Shown piece by piece: positions 1 through 5,695 of a DNA stretch of 15,980 nucleotides. A program made the translations under genes and the position numbers. Below the pieces are notes generated by a model. The model made no database searches, had not been told where the DNA came from, and worked only from the letters and a program-made list of their open reading frames with translations. Numbering within the stretch: the first letter of the stretch is position 1; each line of letters starts with the position of its first letter. The DNA lies in contig CAYGWJ010000283.1 in NCBI GenBank assembly GCA_964353405.1, positions 1 through 15,980 on the forward strand, in the 5' to 3' direction. Origin of the DNA: JBGLNJ01 sp964353405 (GTDB lineage: Bacteria; Chloroflexota; Anaerolineae; Fen-1058).

Positions 1-37
1 CCCTAAATGAGCGGACTTGTCACTCTTGGCAATCACA

Positions 38-71
38 TCGCCGCCGACCTGCGTTGTGAGGTCGGCGGCGA
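38..71. terminator. Perfect 13-bp hairpin downstream of the GYD gene
   Basis: Arms 38-50 and 59-71 are perfectly complementary (core CGCCGCCGACCT / AGGTCGGCGGCG) with an 8-base loop at 51-58. It lies about 30 bases past the stop of the minus-strand GYD gene, so it may end or protect that transcript. Neither side has a T-tract, so it is not a classical intrinsic terminator. A role at the 3' end is inferred from position only. Confidence 0.5.
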
Positions 72-102
72 CTCTACTTGCTATGGTTGAAGATTGATCC
101 CC

Positions 103-423
103 TTACTGTCCAGGTGGTCGGTAAGTAGGGGTCTTTTTCGATACTTGGTCGAGTTCTTCTGGCGTCATCAGCACTGTCGTCTTGCAGACAGCTGCTCCAG
201 CGGCATTGACCGTCAGGGCGAACGCCGCAGCCGTGACGTTATCTGGAAAGTCCGCGATGCCGTAAAGATCGGTTTCGCCGAAGGCATAATAAAAGGCCTC
301 CACCGTGCCGCCCAATGACTTGGCTAGCTTTTCCACGGCGGCGCGCCGACTGGAGCCGCCCTCTTTGAGCAGGCCCTTGATGCCTTCACCGACATAGTTG
401 GCTTGAACGAGATACTTTGGCAT
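103..423 (-). CDS. GYD domain protein, 106 aa
   Basis: This is a small single-domain protein resembling the GYD family (Pfam PF08734), a dimeric ferredoxin-like alpha/beta fold whose biochemical role is unknown. Visible family features are the N-terminal strand KYLVQANYV (3-11), the helical segment with GLLKEGGSSRRAAVEKLAKS (17-36), then a central strand-turn ending in GETDLYGIADFPD (49-61), the position of the name-giving G-Y-D pattern. A second strand-helix follows, with VCKTTVLMTPEEL at 79-91. The length matches the family. The start at 423 is supported by AGGAG at 436-432 with 8 bases of spacing. No signal peptide or membrane segment is present, so it is probably cytoplasmic. The gene stands alone. 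The nearest good promoter on its strand (843-870) is over 400 bases upstream. The family call is firm, the function is not. Confidence 0.85.
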   Translation of the reverse strand: MPKYLVQANYVGEGIKGLLKEGGSSRRAAVEKLAKSLGGTVEAFYYAFGETDLYGIADFPDNVTAAAFALTVNAAGAAVCKTTVLMTPEELDQVSKKTPTYRPPGQ

Positions 424-483
424 GGCTTTTTCTCCTGGTGTACATAGGGATGAATCTCGCAGCTAGGTTCACTAACGGACGAA

Positions 484-527
484 GACAAGCGATTGATACA
501 AAGCCTATGGGCTTATAGGCACTTGTC
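484..527. other. Nested hairpin upstream of the GYD gene
   Basis: An outer stem GACAAG (484-489) / CTTGTC (522-527) encloses an inner hairpin GCCTAT (503-508) / ATAGGC (515-520) with the loop GGGCTT. It lies about 60-100 bases upstream of the GYD start codon, within the leader of any transcript starting near 836 on the minus strand. A regulatory role is inferred from the structure alone. On the plus strand it is followed by a pyrimidine-rich run, so it could also act weakly as a terminator in that direction. Confidence 0.35.
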
Positions 528-842
528 CTTTCTCTGTCTCATGCTCTCTGCCGGCGCTCGATGTGACATGGCGCCCGGTTCTCGTGCAAGAGACAGCCAG
601 CGCATCGGCACTCGAGTTTCAACCAACTGCCTGATCTCTTTGTCCAGACAATTCGGTGTACTTGGTCTGTCGAATGACCTTTGATTGAGCAGTGGACCAA
701 TCCGTCAATCGTCTTGCCTGCTATGAGATGTGATATTCGACTTTTGCGCGGGAACAACACATGGACTACAAGGAGTAAAACAAACCCGAAGGCACTATGG
801 CGCCCGGTACAGCCACAACGCAAAAAACCTATGACACTTGAC

Positions 843-870
843 ATTATATACCCACGAAGCCGTTTGTCAA
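843..870 (-). promoter_or_regulatory. Consensus sigma-70-type promoter, minus strand
   Basis: Read on the minus strand, TTGACA (870-865) is followed by a 16-base spacer and TATAAT (848-843). Transcription would start near 836 and run toward the GYD gene, giving a leader of roughly 410 bases, or a separate small RNA. Both boxes match the consensus exactly and the spacer is within the normal 16-18 range. Confidence 0.6.
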
Positions 871-1212
871 TAAGGAAAAATCGTGTGTCACGTGTAGAGG
901 GCCCCGTCTGAAGAAGCGCACGCCACCGAGCGGCACCAGAGCGTGAGCGATGGGTACGGCTAGAGTATCAACGGGTAGCGCCTTTTCGACACACCACCGA
1001 GAGAAGCCGCAACCCTAACGTGCTCGCCGTCCTACCGAGCCGGACGTGCCTAGCACCTGGGCAGAGTATGCGGGGTATCAAGGGCCGCCAAGTGACTTGT
1101 GAGAGGGGTATCGCCGACTGGGCTGACCCGCGCCGGGAGTCACAGCGGTATCCCCGCATCCCGCCAAGACGTACGTTTGGTGCAGCTTACATCTCATGAT
1201 TACCAGCAGGCT

Positions 1213-2115
1213 CTACCTTATGTCTTGTTCGTCAAAGAAAACAGTAGTTGTGCCATCGTTTGCTATCACCGTGGTTGATAGTGGGGCATGCAAGGTCAAA
1301 GACCTGCTTGCACCAGTGGTAAAGCTCCAGTGGACAGACTCATCGCCCCAGGCATAGTCGTTTCGTGCTCGGACCCACCATTCGTAGGTGGTGTTAGGAC
1401 TTACCAAGCGCAGCATGGTTTGCCTAGCACTCGTAAGTGCGATGTAATGGCGTCCACCTCCCATGTAATGTGCCTGATACCCTGCTGCACCACTCACGGA
1501 TGACCATTGCACAGTCACTGTTGTGCCTGCAAGGGTGCTCCCATTGGCCGGAGAGAGAAGGTCAGGCCCAGGCAGGATTGTTCCTCCAGAACCTGTGGTG
1601 AATGACCACGCTGACGAATATGGCCCTTTGGTACTGCCACACATCAAGTACGCGCGCCAATAGTGGGTTGTGGCAGGACTTGGATTGACAAGGGCTGGAA
1701 AGTCCCACTGCCCTCGTATGTCCTCCTCCATCTCCGATCTCCAGCCGGTTACGAATTGTGTAAACCCGGGATCCAGATAAACCTCCGCCTGTAGCTCGGT
1801 CGCATTTGGATCGTTGCCACTATCCCCTTGAAAGTCCGGGATGAGAGTGTTTAGGACGCTGCCATTCGACGGGGCAATGAGGGTGGGGACTGTCGAGCAA
1901 CTTGCCACTGGTGTATTCGTTGGCGTTGGCGTGTTGGTCGGCGTGGAGTATTGCCTGGCTACATAGGGTAGATATGCAAAGGCTGTGGGAGTAAGAGTCC
2001 CCTGCAGGGTTGGCGCACCCAACGAAACTATCGGCAACAAAACGCTTGACAGTATCAACACAAGCATGACCGTAGAACTGGTGAACACGGCTGTAAGGTA
2101 ACGATGCCCCTTCAT
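1213..2115 (-). CDS. Secreted FN3-like protein with Thr/Pro linker, 300 aa
   Basis: This is a predicted exported surface protein of unknown function. It has an N-terminal signal or anchor segment (about 8-33, hydrophobic core VMLVLILSSVLLPIV). A motif AFAYLPYVARQ at about 45-55 lies just before a PTNTPTPTNTP linker (59-69). That combination recurs at the ends of many exported Chloroflexota proteins. Two fibronectin-III-like repeats follow: about 75-174 (begins LIAPSNGS, ends AWSFTTG) and about 183-268 (begins PDLLSPANGS, ends HWSFTTG). Each has the typical YWRAY / YEWWVRAR strand before its end. A short 30-residue tail closes the protein. No catalytic motif is visible, so binding or adhesion is the likeliest role. 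The start at 2115 is fixed by AGGAGGT at 2127-2121 with 5-base spacing. A consensus promoter lies at 2408-2435. Codon and base composition are less GC-rich than the housekeeping block. Confidence 0.8.
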   Translation of the reverse strand: MKGHRYLTAVFTSSTVMLVLILSSVLLPIVSLGAPTLQGTLTPTAFAYLPYVARQYSTPTNTPTPTNTPVASCSTVPTLIAPSNGSVLNTLIPDFQGDSGNDPNATELQAEVYLDPGFTQFVTGWRSEMEEDIRGQWDFPALVNPSPATTHYWRAYLMCGSTKGPYSSAWSFTTGSGGTILPGPDLLSPANGSTLAGTTVTVQWSSVSGAAGYQAHYMGGGRHYIALTSARQTMLRLVSPNTTYEWWVRARNDYAWGDESVHWSFTTGASRSLTLHAPLSTTVIANDGTTTVFFDEQDIR

Positions 2116-2274
2116 TTCGCACCTCCTGAATCATTGAGCAAATCGCGCCAAACTTTTCTGACGCAAGTCCCCACCGCAGTTGGCGGTATTGCGAATCCTG
2201 TGTAGATTCGTCGGTGTTGTGGTGCCCGGCGGTGCCTACTGCGAAATAACACACTTTTCGGCATGTCGCTAAGA

Positions 2275-2289
2275 AGAACACGTTGTTCT
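2275..2289. promoter_or_regulatory. 15-base dyad AGAACA-CGT-TGTTCT, possible operator
   Basis: This is a perfect 6+6 inverted repeat around CGT, about 160 bases upstream of the FN3-like gene and about 120 bases downstream of its promoter. The GAAC/GTTC halves recall Gram-positive LexA boxes, but the spacing is 5 rather than 4. It could equally be an RNA hairpin in the leader. The assignment is tentative. Confidence 0.25.
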
Positions 2290-2407
2290 GCCAAGAGTCA
2301 GACCAAAACTGAGGGCGCTACAGTACCAACTATGTAAATAGGAGCGAAAAGAGGAAAGGCCTACGTGCAGCAGTGACCACCAAGAGATAAACTACGTTCC
2401 ACTTGAG

Positions 2408-2435
2408 ATTATACATCTGCAATATCATTTGTCAA
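2408..2435 (-). promoter_or_regulatory. Consensus promoter for the FN3-like secreted protein gene
   Basis: On the minus strand TTGACA (2435-2430), a 16-base spacer and TATAAT (2413-2408) match the sigma-70 consensus exactly. Transcription would begin near 2401, leaving about 285 bases of leader before the start codon at 2115. It has the same 16-base spacer and the same TTGACAAA start as the promoter at 843-870. Confidence 0.65.
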
Positions 2436-2506
2436 TGCAACCTTTCTTCCATATTCCCCACAAACTGAACGCGCTCTTTGCTTCGATATTCCGAGAACCT
2501 TTGGAA

Positions 2507-2535
2507 TTGACGCGTATTTCCCTTCGTGCTATACT
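2507..2535 (+). promoter_or_regulatory. Promoter of the HNH nuclease gene
   Basis: TTGACG (2507-2512), a 17-base spacer and TATACT (2530-2535) each deviate by one base from the consensus. The predicted start is near 2542, just before the hairpin at 2545-2564 and 45 bases before the HNH start codon. Confidence 0.65.
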
Positions 2536-2544
2536 CCCTGTCGT

Positions 2545-2564
2545 GCGAGCGGCGTGCCGCTCGC
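2545..2564 (+). other. 5'-end hairpin in the HNH leader
   Basis: GCGAGCGGC (2545-2553) and GCCGCTCGC (2556-2564) are perfectly complementary. The usable stem is 8 bp with a 4-base loop. It begins a few bases after the predicted transcription start and ends 8 bases before the ribosome binding site. It could stabilise the mRNA or modulate initiation. This is an inference from position. Confidence 0.45.
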
Positions 2565-2586
2565 TTCGTGTAGGTGGAGCCGGCTG

Positions 2587-3096
2587 ATGAACGAGCCTGT
2601 TCTCGTGCTGAATCGAAACTTTGAGCCGATCAATGTGTGCAACACTCAGCGGGCTGTGGGCCTGCTGATGGTCGGCAAGGCCGAGCTGGTCGAAAATGGC
2701 CGTGGCTATATCCGCACATCGGCATCTGTCTTTCCGCGCCCGTCGGTGATCCGGCTGGCCCACATGATTCGCCGCTCGCGTCCCAAGGTCAAGCTCACCA
2801 AGCGAGAGATTTTCCGGCGCGACGATTACGTCTGCCAGTATTGCGACCAGCCTTCGGCGCGGCCAACGGTGGATCACATCATCCCGCGCTTTCGTGGCGG
2901 CGAGTATTCGTGGGAAAACCTGGTCACCGCCTGCCCGCAATGCAACCGACGTAAAGGCGGCAAGACACTTCAGGAAGCGCACATGCTGCTGCGGCGCCGC
3001 CCGACGGAACCACGGCCAAGCGCCGAATATCTGTATGGCCGTCAAGCACGCGATGCGGAGTGTGTTGAATGGCACAAATATCTGGAAGGCTGGTGA
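2587..3096 (+). CDS. HNH endonuclease family protein, 169 aa
   Basis: This is a stand-alone HNH nuclease-fold protein of a widespread, mostly uncharacterised bacterial family. The N-terminal part (1-70) begins EPVLVLNRNFEPINV and carries a basic stretch IRRSRPKVKLTKREIFRRD (61-79). The HNH module follows: zinc-type CQYC (83-86) and CPQC (116-119) knuckles, the catalytic DH pair at 96-97 in TVDHIIPRFRGG, N111 in SWENL, and N120/K123. All expected metal and catalytic positions are present, so it should be active on DNA. The start at 2587 is chosen because AGGTGG (2572-2577) sits at proper distance. A GTG at 2554 in the same frame falls inside the leader hairpin and lacks a ribosome site. It has its own promoter at 2507-2535. 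No partner restriction, mobile or phage gene is adjacent. Its position where rimP often lies may be coincidental. Confidence 0.88.
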   Translation: MNEPVLVLNRNFEPINVCNTQRAVGLLMVGKAELVENGRGYIRTSASVFPRPSVIRLAHMIRRSRPKVKLTKREIFRRDDYVCQYCDQPSARPTVDHIIPRFRGGEYSWENLVTACPQCNRRKGGKTLQEAHMLLRRRPTEPRPSAEYLYGRQARDAECVEWHKYLEGW

Positions 3097-3099
3097 TCG

Positions 3100-3119
3100 G
3101 ACCTTTGAGGTCAAAGGTT
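3100..3119. promoter_or_regulatory. 18-base dyad between HNH gene and nusA promoter
   Basis: ACCTTTGA (3101-3108) and TCAAAGGT (3111-3118) flank GG. It begins 4 bases past the HNH stop and ends 9 bases before the nusA -35 box. As RNA it could be a weak 3' hairpin for HNH (followed by TTGCAATGATT, a poor T-tract). As DNA its centre is near -53 of the nusA start, a suitable position for a regulator. Confidence 0.4.
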
Positions 3120-3127
3120 TGCAATGA

Positions 3128-3156
3128 TTGACAGGGACTAGGAACGTTGGTATAAT
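3128..3156 (+). promoter_or_regulatory. Perfect consensus promoter of the nusA operon
   Basis: TTGACA (3128-3133), a 17-base spacer and TATAAT (3151-3156) match the sigma-70 consensus exactly. The predicted start is near 3163, about 92 bases before the nusA start codon. It is the strongest promoter by sequence in this window and the only good one before the infB-truB block. Confidence 0.8.
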
Positions 3157-3188
3157 TACGCCAGTCTTCGGGTACTAGTGCAGGTGAA

Positions 3189-3217
3189 AAAAGTGGGCAG
3201 CCCCCACTTTTATTTTT
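3189..3217 (+). terminator. Terminator-like hairpin in the nusA leader (candidate attenuator)
   Basis: A 9-bp perfect stem, AAAAGTGGG (3189-3197) and CCCACTTTT (3203-3211), has a CAGCC loop and is followed by ATTTTT (3212-3217): the full form of an intrinsic terminator. It lies after the nusA promoter (3128-3156) and before the nusA start (3255), so transcripts from that promoter must read through it. It may also end HNH read-through. Since NusA stimulates intrinsic termination, it is a natural site for autoregulation. That role is inferred. Confidence 0.65.
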
Positions 3218-3254
3218 GATACGGCATGGACAAAACTGAGGAGCAATCAGAAGG

Positions 3255-5213
3255 ATGAAGAGCGAGTTCCTCCTTGCGTTCAATCAAATATGCAGCGAGC
3301 GCAACCTTTCAAAAGAAGTCGTCTTGGAAGCGTTGCAAACGGCGCTGGTGTCCGCTTATCGGCGGAACATTAATGCCAGCTCGGCCCAGAACGTCACCGC
3401 CCAGATAGACGGCAACACCGGTATGGCCAAGATCTTTGTGGAAAAAGAAGTTGTCGAGGTGGCGCAGGACGACCGCACGGAAGTCAGCCTGGGCAAGGCG
3501 CGGGAGATTGTGCCCAATAGCACCCTGGGCGACATGGTCATGATCGAGTCCACGCCGGAGGATTTTGGGCGCATCGCGGCGCAGACGGCCAAGCAAGTCA
3601 TCTTGCAGCGCATCCGCGAGGCCGAGCGCGACGCACTCTACAACAACTTTTCGGAGCGCGAGGGCGAGATCATCAACGGCACTGTGCAAAGCGTCACCGG
3701 CCAAGGCGTCACGCTCAACCTGGGCCGCACCGAAGCACTCTTGCCCAAGAATCAGCAGGTGCCCGGTGAACGCTACAACATTCACCAGCGTCTGCGCGCG
3801 TACGTGCTGGAAGTCCGCAAGACGCCGCGCGGGCCTCAGATTATTGTGAGTCGCAATCACAAAAACATGCTGCGCCGCTTGCTGGAACTGGAAGTGCCGG
3901 AGATCTACAACGGCGCAGTCGAGATCAAGTCCATCGCGCGGGAAGCGGGCGCCAGGAGCAAGATCGCCGTCGCCGCCAAGCAGCCCGGTGTTGACCCCGT
4001 CGGCTCGTGCGTGGGCATGAAGGGCGTCCGTATCCAGTCTATCGTCAACGAACTGGGCGGTGAGAAGATTGACGTGATAGAGTGGAATCCGGATACGTCG
4101 GTCTACATTCAAAAGGCGCTCAGCCCGGCGCGTGTGCTCGCGGTCTATCCCGACGACGACGCCATGGACGGCAAGAACGCGCTCGTCGTCGTGCCGGATG
4201 ATCAGCTTTCGCTTGCTATCGGGCGAGAAGGACAAAATGCCCGGCTAGCCGCCAAGCTCACCGGCTGGCGGATTGACATCAAAAGCGCGATGGAAGCTGC
4301 GAACGAAGCGCGTCGCCGCTCCAAAGAGCCGGAACTCGCCGCACGCCTGCCTGAAAACGCGATCAACGCCATAGCGACGCTGGAAGCCGTCGTTCAGCGT
4401 CACACAGAGCAATCCCTGCCGTGGAACATCGAAGAGCTACAAATCGTACGCCAGGTGGTCGAGGCGATTCACAAACTTCAACTGGCCGACCGTCAAGCCA
4501 GCCGCGCTGCCGCACGTGCTGCTGCCGAAGCGGCGCGGGCGACCAAACCGGCCGCTCCGGTCGAGCGTGGCGTAGACACGCAGGCCATGTTGGCTCGCAT
4601 CCCGGCAGCCGCGTTTGAAACGCTGATTGCCGATGTGGGCCTCACGACTCGCGTGCAAGGTCATCTGGAGAGAGCCAGCCTCGTCAACGTTGGCCAGGTA
4701 ATGCAACGCTTGGCCGAGGGCGACGAAGCGATGCTTTCGACTGAGGGGGTCGGCCCCAAGGCATTGGCCGAGATCAAGACGCAGATTGAAGCCAAGGGTC
4801 TTGGCTTCCTGACCCAGGTCACTCCGCCCCAGCCTGAACCAGTTGCCCCGGTCGAGGCGGCTCCAGTTCAAGTGGCCGCTCCTGTAGTCGAGGAAATCAA
4901 GCCGGCCGCAACTGAGGTGGTCGCACTTGAAGCCGTTGCCCCGGTCACGCCTCCGGCCGAAGCAGTGATCGCAGAGCCAATCCAGGCTGCGGGAGAACCC
5001 GTCGTGACGCCGCCAGCTGTGACAGTTCCCATCGCAACACCCATCGTCGAGGAATTGGTCGAAGAGGAAGAAGATGGCGGCAAAGGCGGCAAGAAGAAGG
5101 ATAAGAAGAAGGGACGCAAACTGGTCTTTGACGAACGGCTGGGCACGGTAGTCGCCCAGCGCGAACGCAAGCCCGGCCGCGTGCGCGACCTGTGGACGCC
5201 GGACGAAGAGTAA
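3255..5213 (+). CDS. nusA: Transcription termination/antitermination factor NusA, long form, 652 aa
   Basis: NusA binds RNA polymerase and nascent RNA and controls pausing, intrinsic termination and antitermination. Domains in order: N-terminal polymerase-binding domain (about 1-130, opens SEFLLAFNQICSERNLSKE); S1 domain (about 136-200, GEIINGTVQSV to IIVSR); KH1 (about 202-285, with DPVGSCVGMKGVRIQSI at 247-263); KH2 (about 290-345, with LAIGREGQNARLAAKLTG at 320-337). A helical region follows, then a helix-hairpin-helix module at about 453-513 resembling the RNA polymerase alpha C-terminal domain. After that come a Pro/Ala/Val/Glu-rich linker (about 520-598), an acidic run EELVEEEEDGG, a basic run KKKDKKKGRK, and a tail with LVFDERLG. 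It is much longer than the roughly 350-aa S1-KH-KH core. The start at 3255 has GAGGAG at 3238-3243. It is first in the operon, behind a perfect promoter and a terminator-like hairpin. rimP is absent upstream. Confidence 0.97.
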   Translation: MKSEFLLAFNQICSERNLSKEVVLEALQTALVSAYRRNINASSAQNVTAQIDGNTGMAKIFVEKEVVEVAQDDRTEVSLGKAREIVPNSTLGDMVMIESTPEDFGRIAAQTAKQVILQRIREAERDALYNNFSEREGEIINGTVQSVTGQGVTLNLGRTEALLPKNQQVPGERYNIHQRLRAYVLEVRKTPRGPQIIVSRNHKNMLRRLLELEVPEIYNGAVEIKSIAREAGARSKIAVAAKQPGVDPVGSCVGMKGVRIQSIVNELGGEKIDVIEWNPDTSVYIQKALSPARVLAVYPDDDAMDGKNALVVVPDDQLSLAIGREGQNARLAAKLTGWRIDIKSAMEAANEARRRSKEPELAARLPENAINAIATLEAVVQRHTEQSLPWNIEELQIVRQVVEAIHKLQLADRQASRAAARAAAEAARATKPAAPVERGVDTQAMLARIPAAAFETLIADVGLTTRVQGHLERASLVNVGQVMQRLAEGDEAMLSTEGVGPKALAEIKTQIEAKGLGFLTQVTPPQPEPVAPVEAAPVQVAAPVVEEIKPAATEVVALEAVAPVTPPAEAVIAEPIQAAGEPVVTPPAVTVPIATPIVEELVEEEEDGGKGGKKKDKKKGRKLVFDERLGTVVAQRERKPGRVRDLWTPDEE

Positions 5214-5229
5214 TCCGGCGCATATCGCT

Positions 5230-5258
5230 CATCCGTTACGCAATACGCAACGCATTAC
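5230..5258. repeat. Degenerate heptamer island before ylxR
   Basis: The 49-base gap between nusA and ylxR contains TTACGCA-ATACGCA-ACGCATT in succession, variants of one 7-base unit. Other islands with 7-base phasing lie at 10964-10990, 11865-11923 and 12632-12704. The origin is unknown. Confidence 0.45.
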
Positions 5259-5262
5259 GAGT

Positions 5263-5565
5263 ATGGTCAAGAAGGATCTGCCCAGGCCGCGCAAGCACAT
5301 CCCTCAGAGGACGTGCGTGGGCTGTGGCCGGGTGCAGGGCAAGCGTGAGATGGTGCGCGTGGTACGCACGCCCGAAGGCAGGGTCGAGGTTGACCTGACC
5401 GGCAAGCGCAACGGGCGCGGAGCGTACATTCACAAAGCCCGTTCGTGTTGGGAGGCGGCCGTGGCCGAGGGACGACTGGCGCACGCGCTCAAAATTGCCC
5501 TGCCTGACCCGGACCGCCAAACGCTGGAAGCTTTTGCAGTATCATTGCCGGTATCATCTCAATAA
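5263..5565 (+). CDS. ylxR: YlxR/RnpM family RNA-binding protein, 100 aa
   Basis: This is a DUF448/YlxR family member. In Bacillus the homologue binds the RNase P RNA and modulates tRNA processing, hence the name RnpM. Diagnostic features are RTCVGCGR at 16-23, the REMVRVVRTPEGRV segment, DLTGKRNGRGAYIHK (44-58) with its glycine/arginine turn, and the following CWEAA helix. Length and charge (strongly basic) fit the family. It lies 49 bases after nusA and 130 bases before infB, in the usual nusA-ylxR-infB order. The L7Ae-like ylxQ gene that often follows ylxR in Firmicutes is missing. No strong ribosome binding site precedes the ATG. The gap holds a repeat island, so translation may depend on coupling to nusA or on a weak site. 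Confidence 0.93.
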   Translation: MVKKDLPRPRKHIPQRTCVGCGRVQGKREMVRVVRTPEGRVEVDLTGKRNGRGAYIHKARSCWEAAVAEGRLAHALKIALPDPDRQTLEAFAVSLPVSSQ

Positions 5566-5570
5566 TTCGC

Positions 5571-5602
5571 GGGACTAGACTTCCAAAGTCTCCCCTACTT
5601 TT
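5571..5602 (+). terminator. Bulged hairpin with T-rich tail between ylxR and infB
   Basis: GGGA-(CTA bulge)-GACTT at 5571-5582 pairs with AAGTCTCCC at 5586-5594 across a CCA loop. The stem is followed by CTACTTTT. It lies 5 bases after the ylxR stop. The form suggests a weak intrinsic terminator that may lower infB read-through, but the stem is imperfect. Confidence 0.35.
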
Positions 5603-5644
5603 CGAGAAGATACCATTGCCGATTGAAGAAATCATCCAAGACCG

Positions 5645-5675
5645 GGCAGGTGCTTCGCCTCAGACCTGCCAGGTC
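5645..5675 (+). promoter_or_regulatory. Two mutually exclusive hairpins upstream of the infB ribosome site
   Basis: GGCAGGT (5645-5651) can pair with ACCTGCC (5664-5670). Alternatively GACCT (5663-5667) pairs with AGGTC (5671-5675) around GCC. Both use bases 5664-5667, so only one can form. The structure ends about 10 bases before the purine-rich SD of infB (AGAGGGGGG, 5684-5692). A regulatory function is possible but unproven. Confidence 0.3.
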
Positions 5676-5695
5676 GGACTGGAAGAGGGGGGCTT

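Larger units (their letters stand above)
424..1212. other. Gene-free stretch of about 790 bases
   Basis: Short open frames occur here on both strands, but none has a recognisable product or a convincing ribosome site together with a coding pattern. The stretch contains a minus-strand consensus promoter at 843-870 and a nested hairpin at 484-527. It also has a long-range pair CTGTCTC (534-540) / GAGACAG (590-596), and a GC-rich island at about 895-1185 with recurring GGTATC boxes. It could hold an untranslated leader, a small RNA or decayed sequence. Confidence 0.6.
2116..2586. other. Divergent intergenic region with two promoters
   Basis: This stretch separates the minus-strand FN3-like gene from the plus-strand HNH gene. 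It holds a minus promoter at 2408-2435 and a plus promoter at 2507-2535, their -35 boxes about 70 bases apart. The minus-strand leader (about 285 bases) contains several perfect inverted repeats: ACCGC/GCGGT at 2173-2187, CGAATC/GATTCG at 2192-2210, and AGAACA/TGTTCT at 2275-2289. Two overlapping minus-strand open frames inside it have no recognisable product and are considered spurious. Confidence 0.65.

Noticed and set aside
568..808. 12-base direct repeat ATGGCGCCCGGT at 568-579 and 797-808
   Set aside because: It is too short, with no element between the copies having transposase or terminal inverted repeats. Probably chance.
838..843. Plus-strand TTGACA
   Set aside because: No -10-like hexamer at suitable spacing on the plus strand. 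The convincing promoter here is on the minus strand.
539..844. 101-aa minus-strand open frame
   Set aside because: Its start codon lies within the -10 box of the minus promoter, so it would not be on that transcript. The translation has no recognisable features.
1820..2281. 153-aa minus-strand open frame overlapping the secreted protein gene
   Set aside because: It overlaps a gene with signal peptide, linker and domains in another frame and has no motif of its own.
2554..2586. GTG start for the HNH gene
   Set aside because: It falls within the leader hairpin and lacks a ribosome site. The ATG at 2587 has AGGTGG at good distance and matches the family start.
2425..3114. 229-aa minus-strand open frame over the HNH gene
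   Set aside because: It is antisense shadow of a clear HNH gene in GC-rich sequence, with no recognisable protein features.
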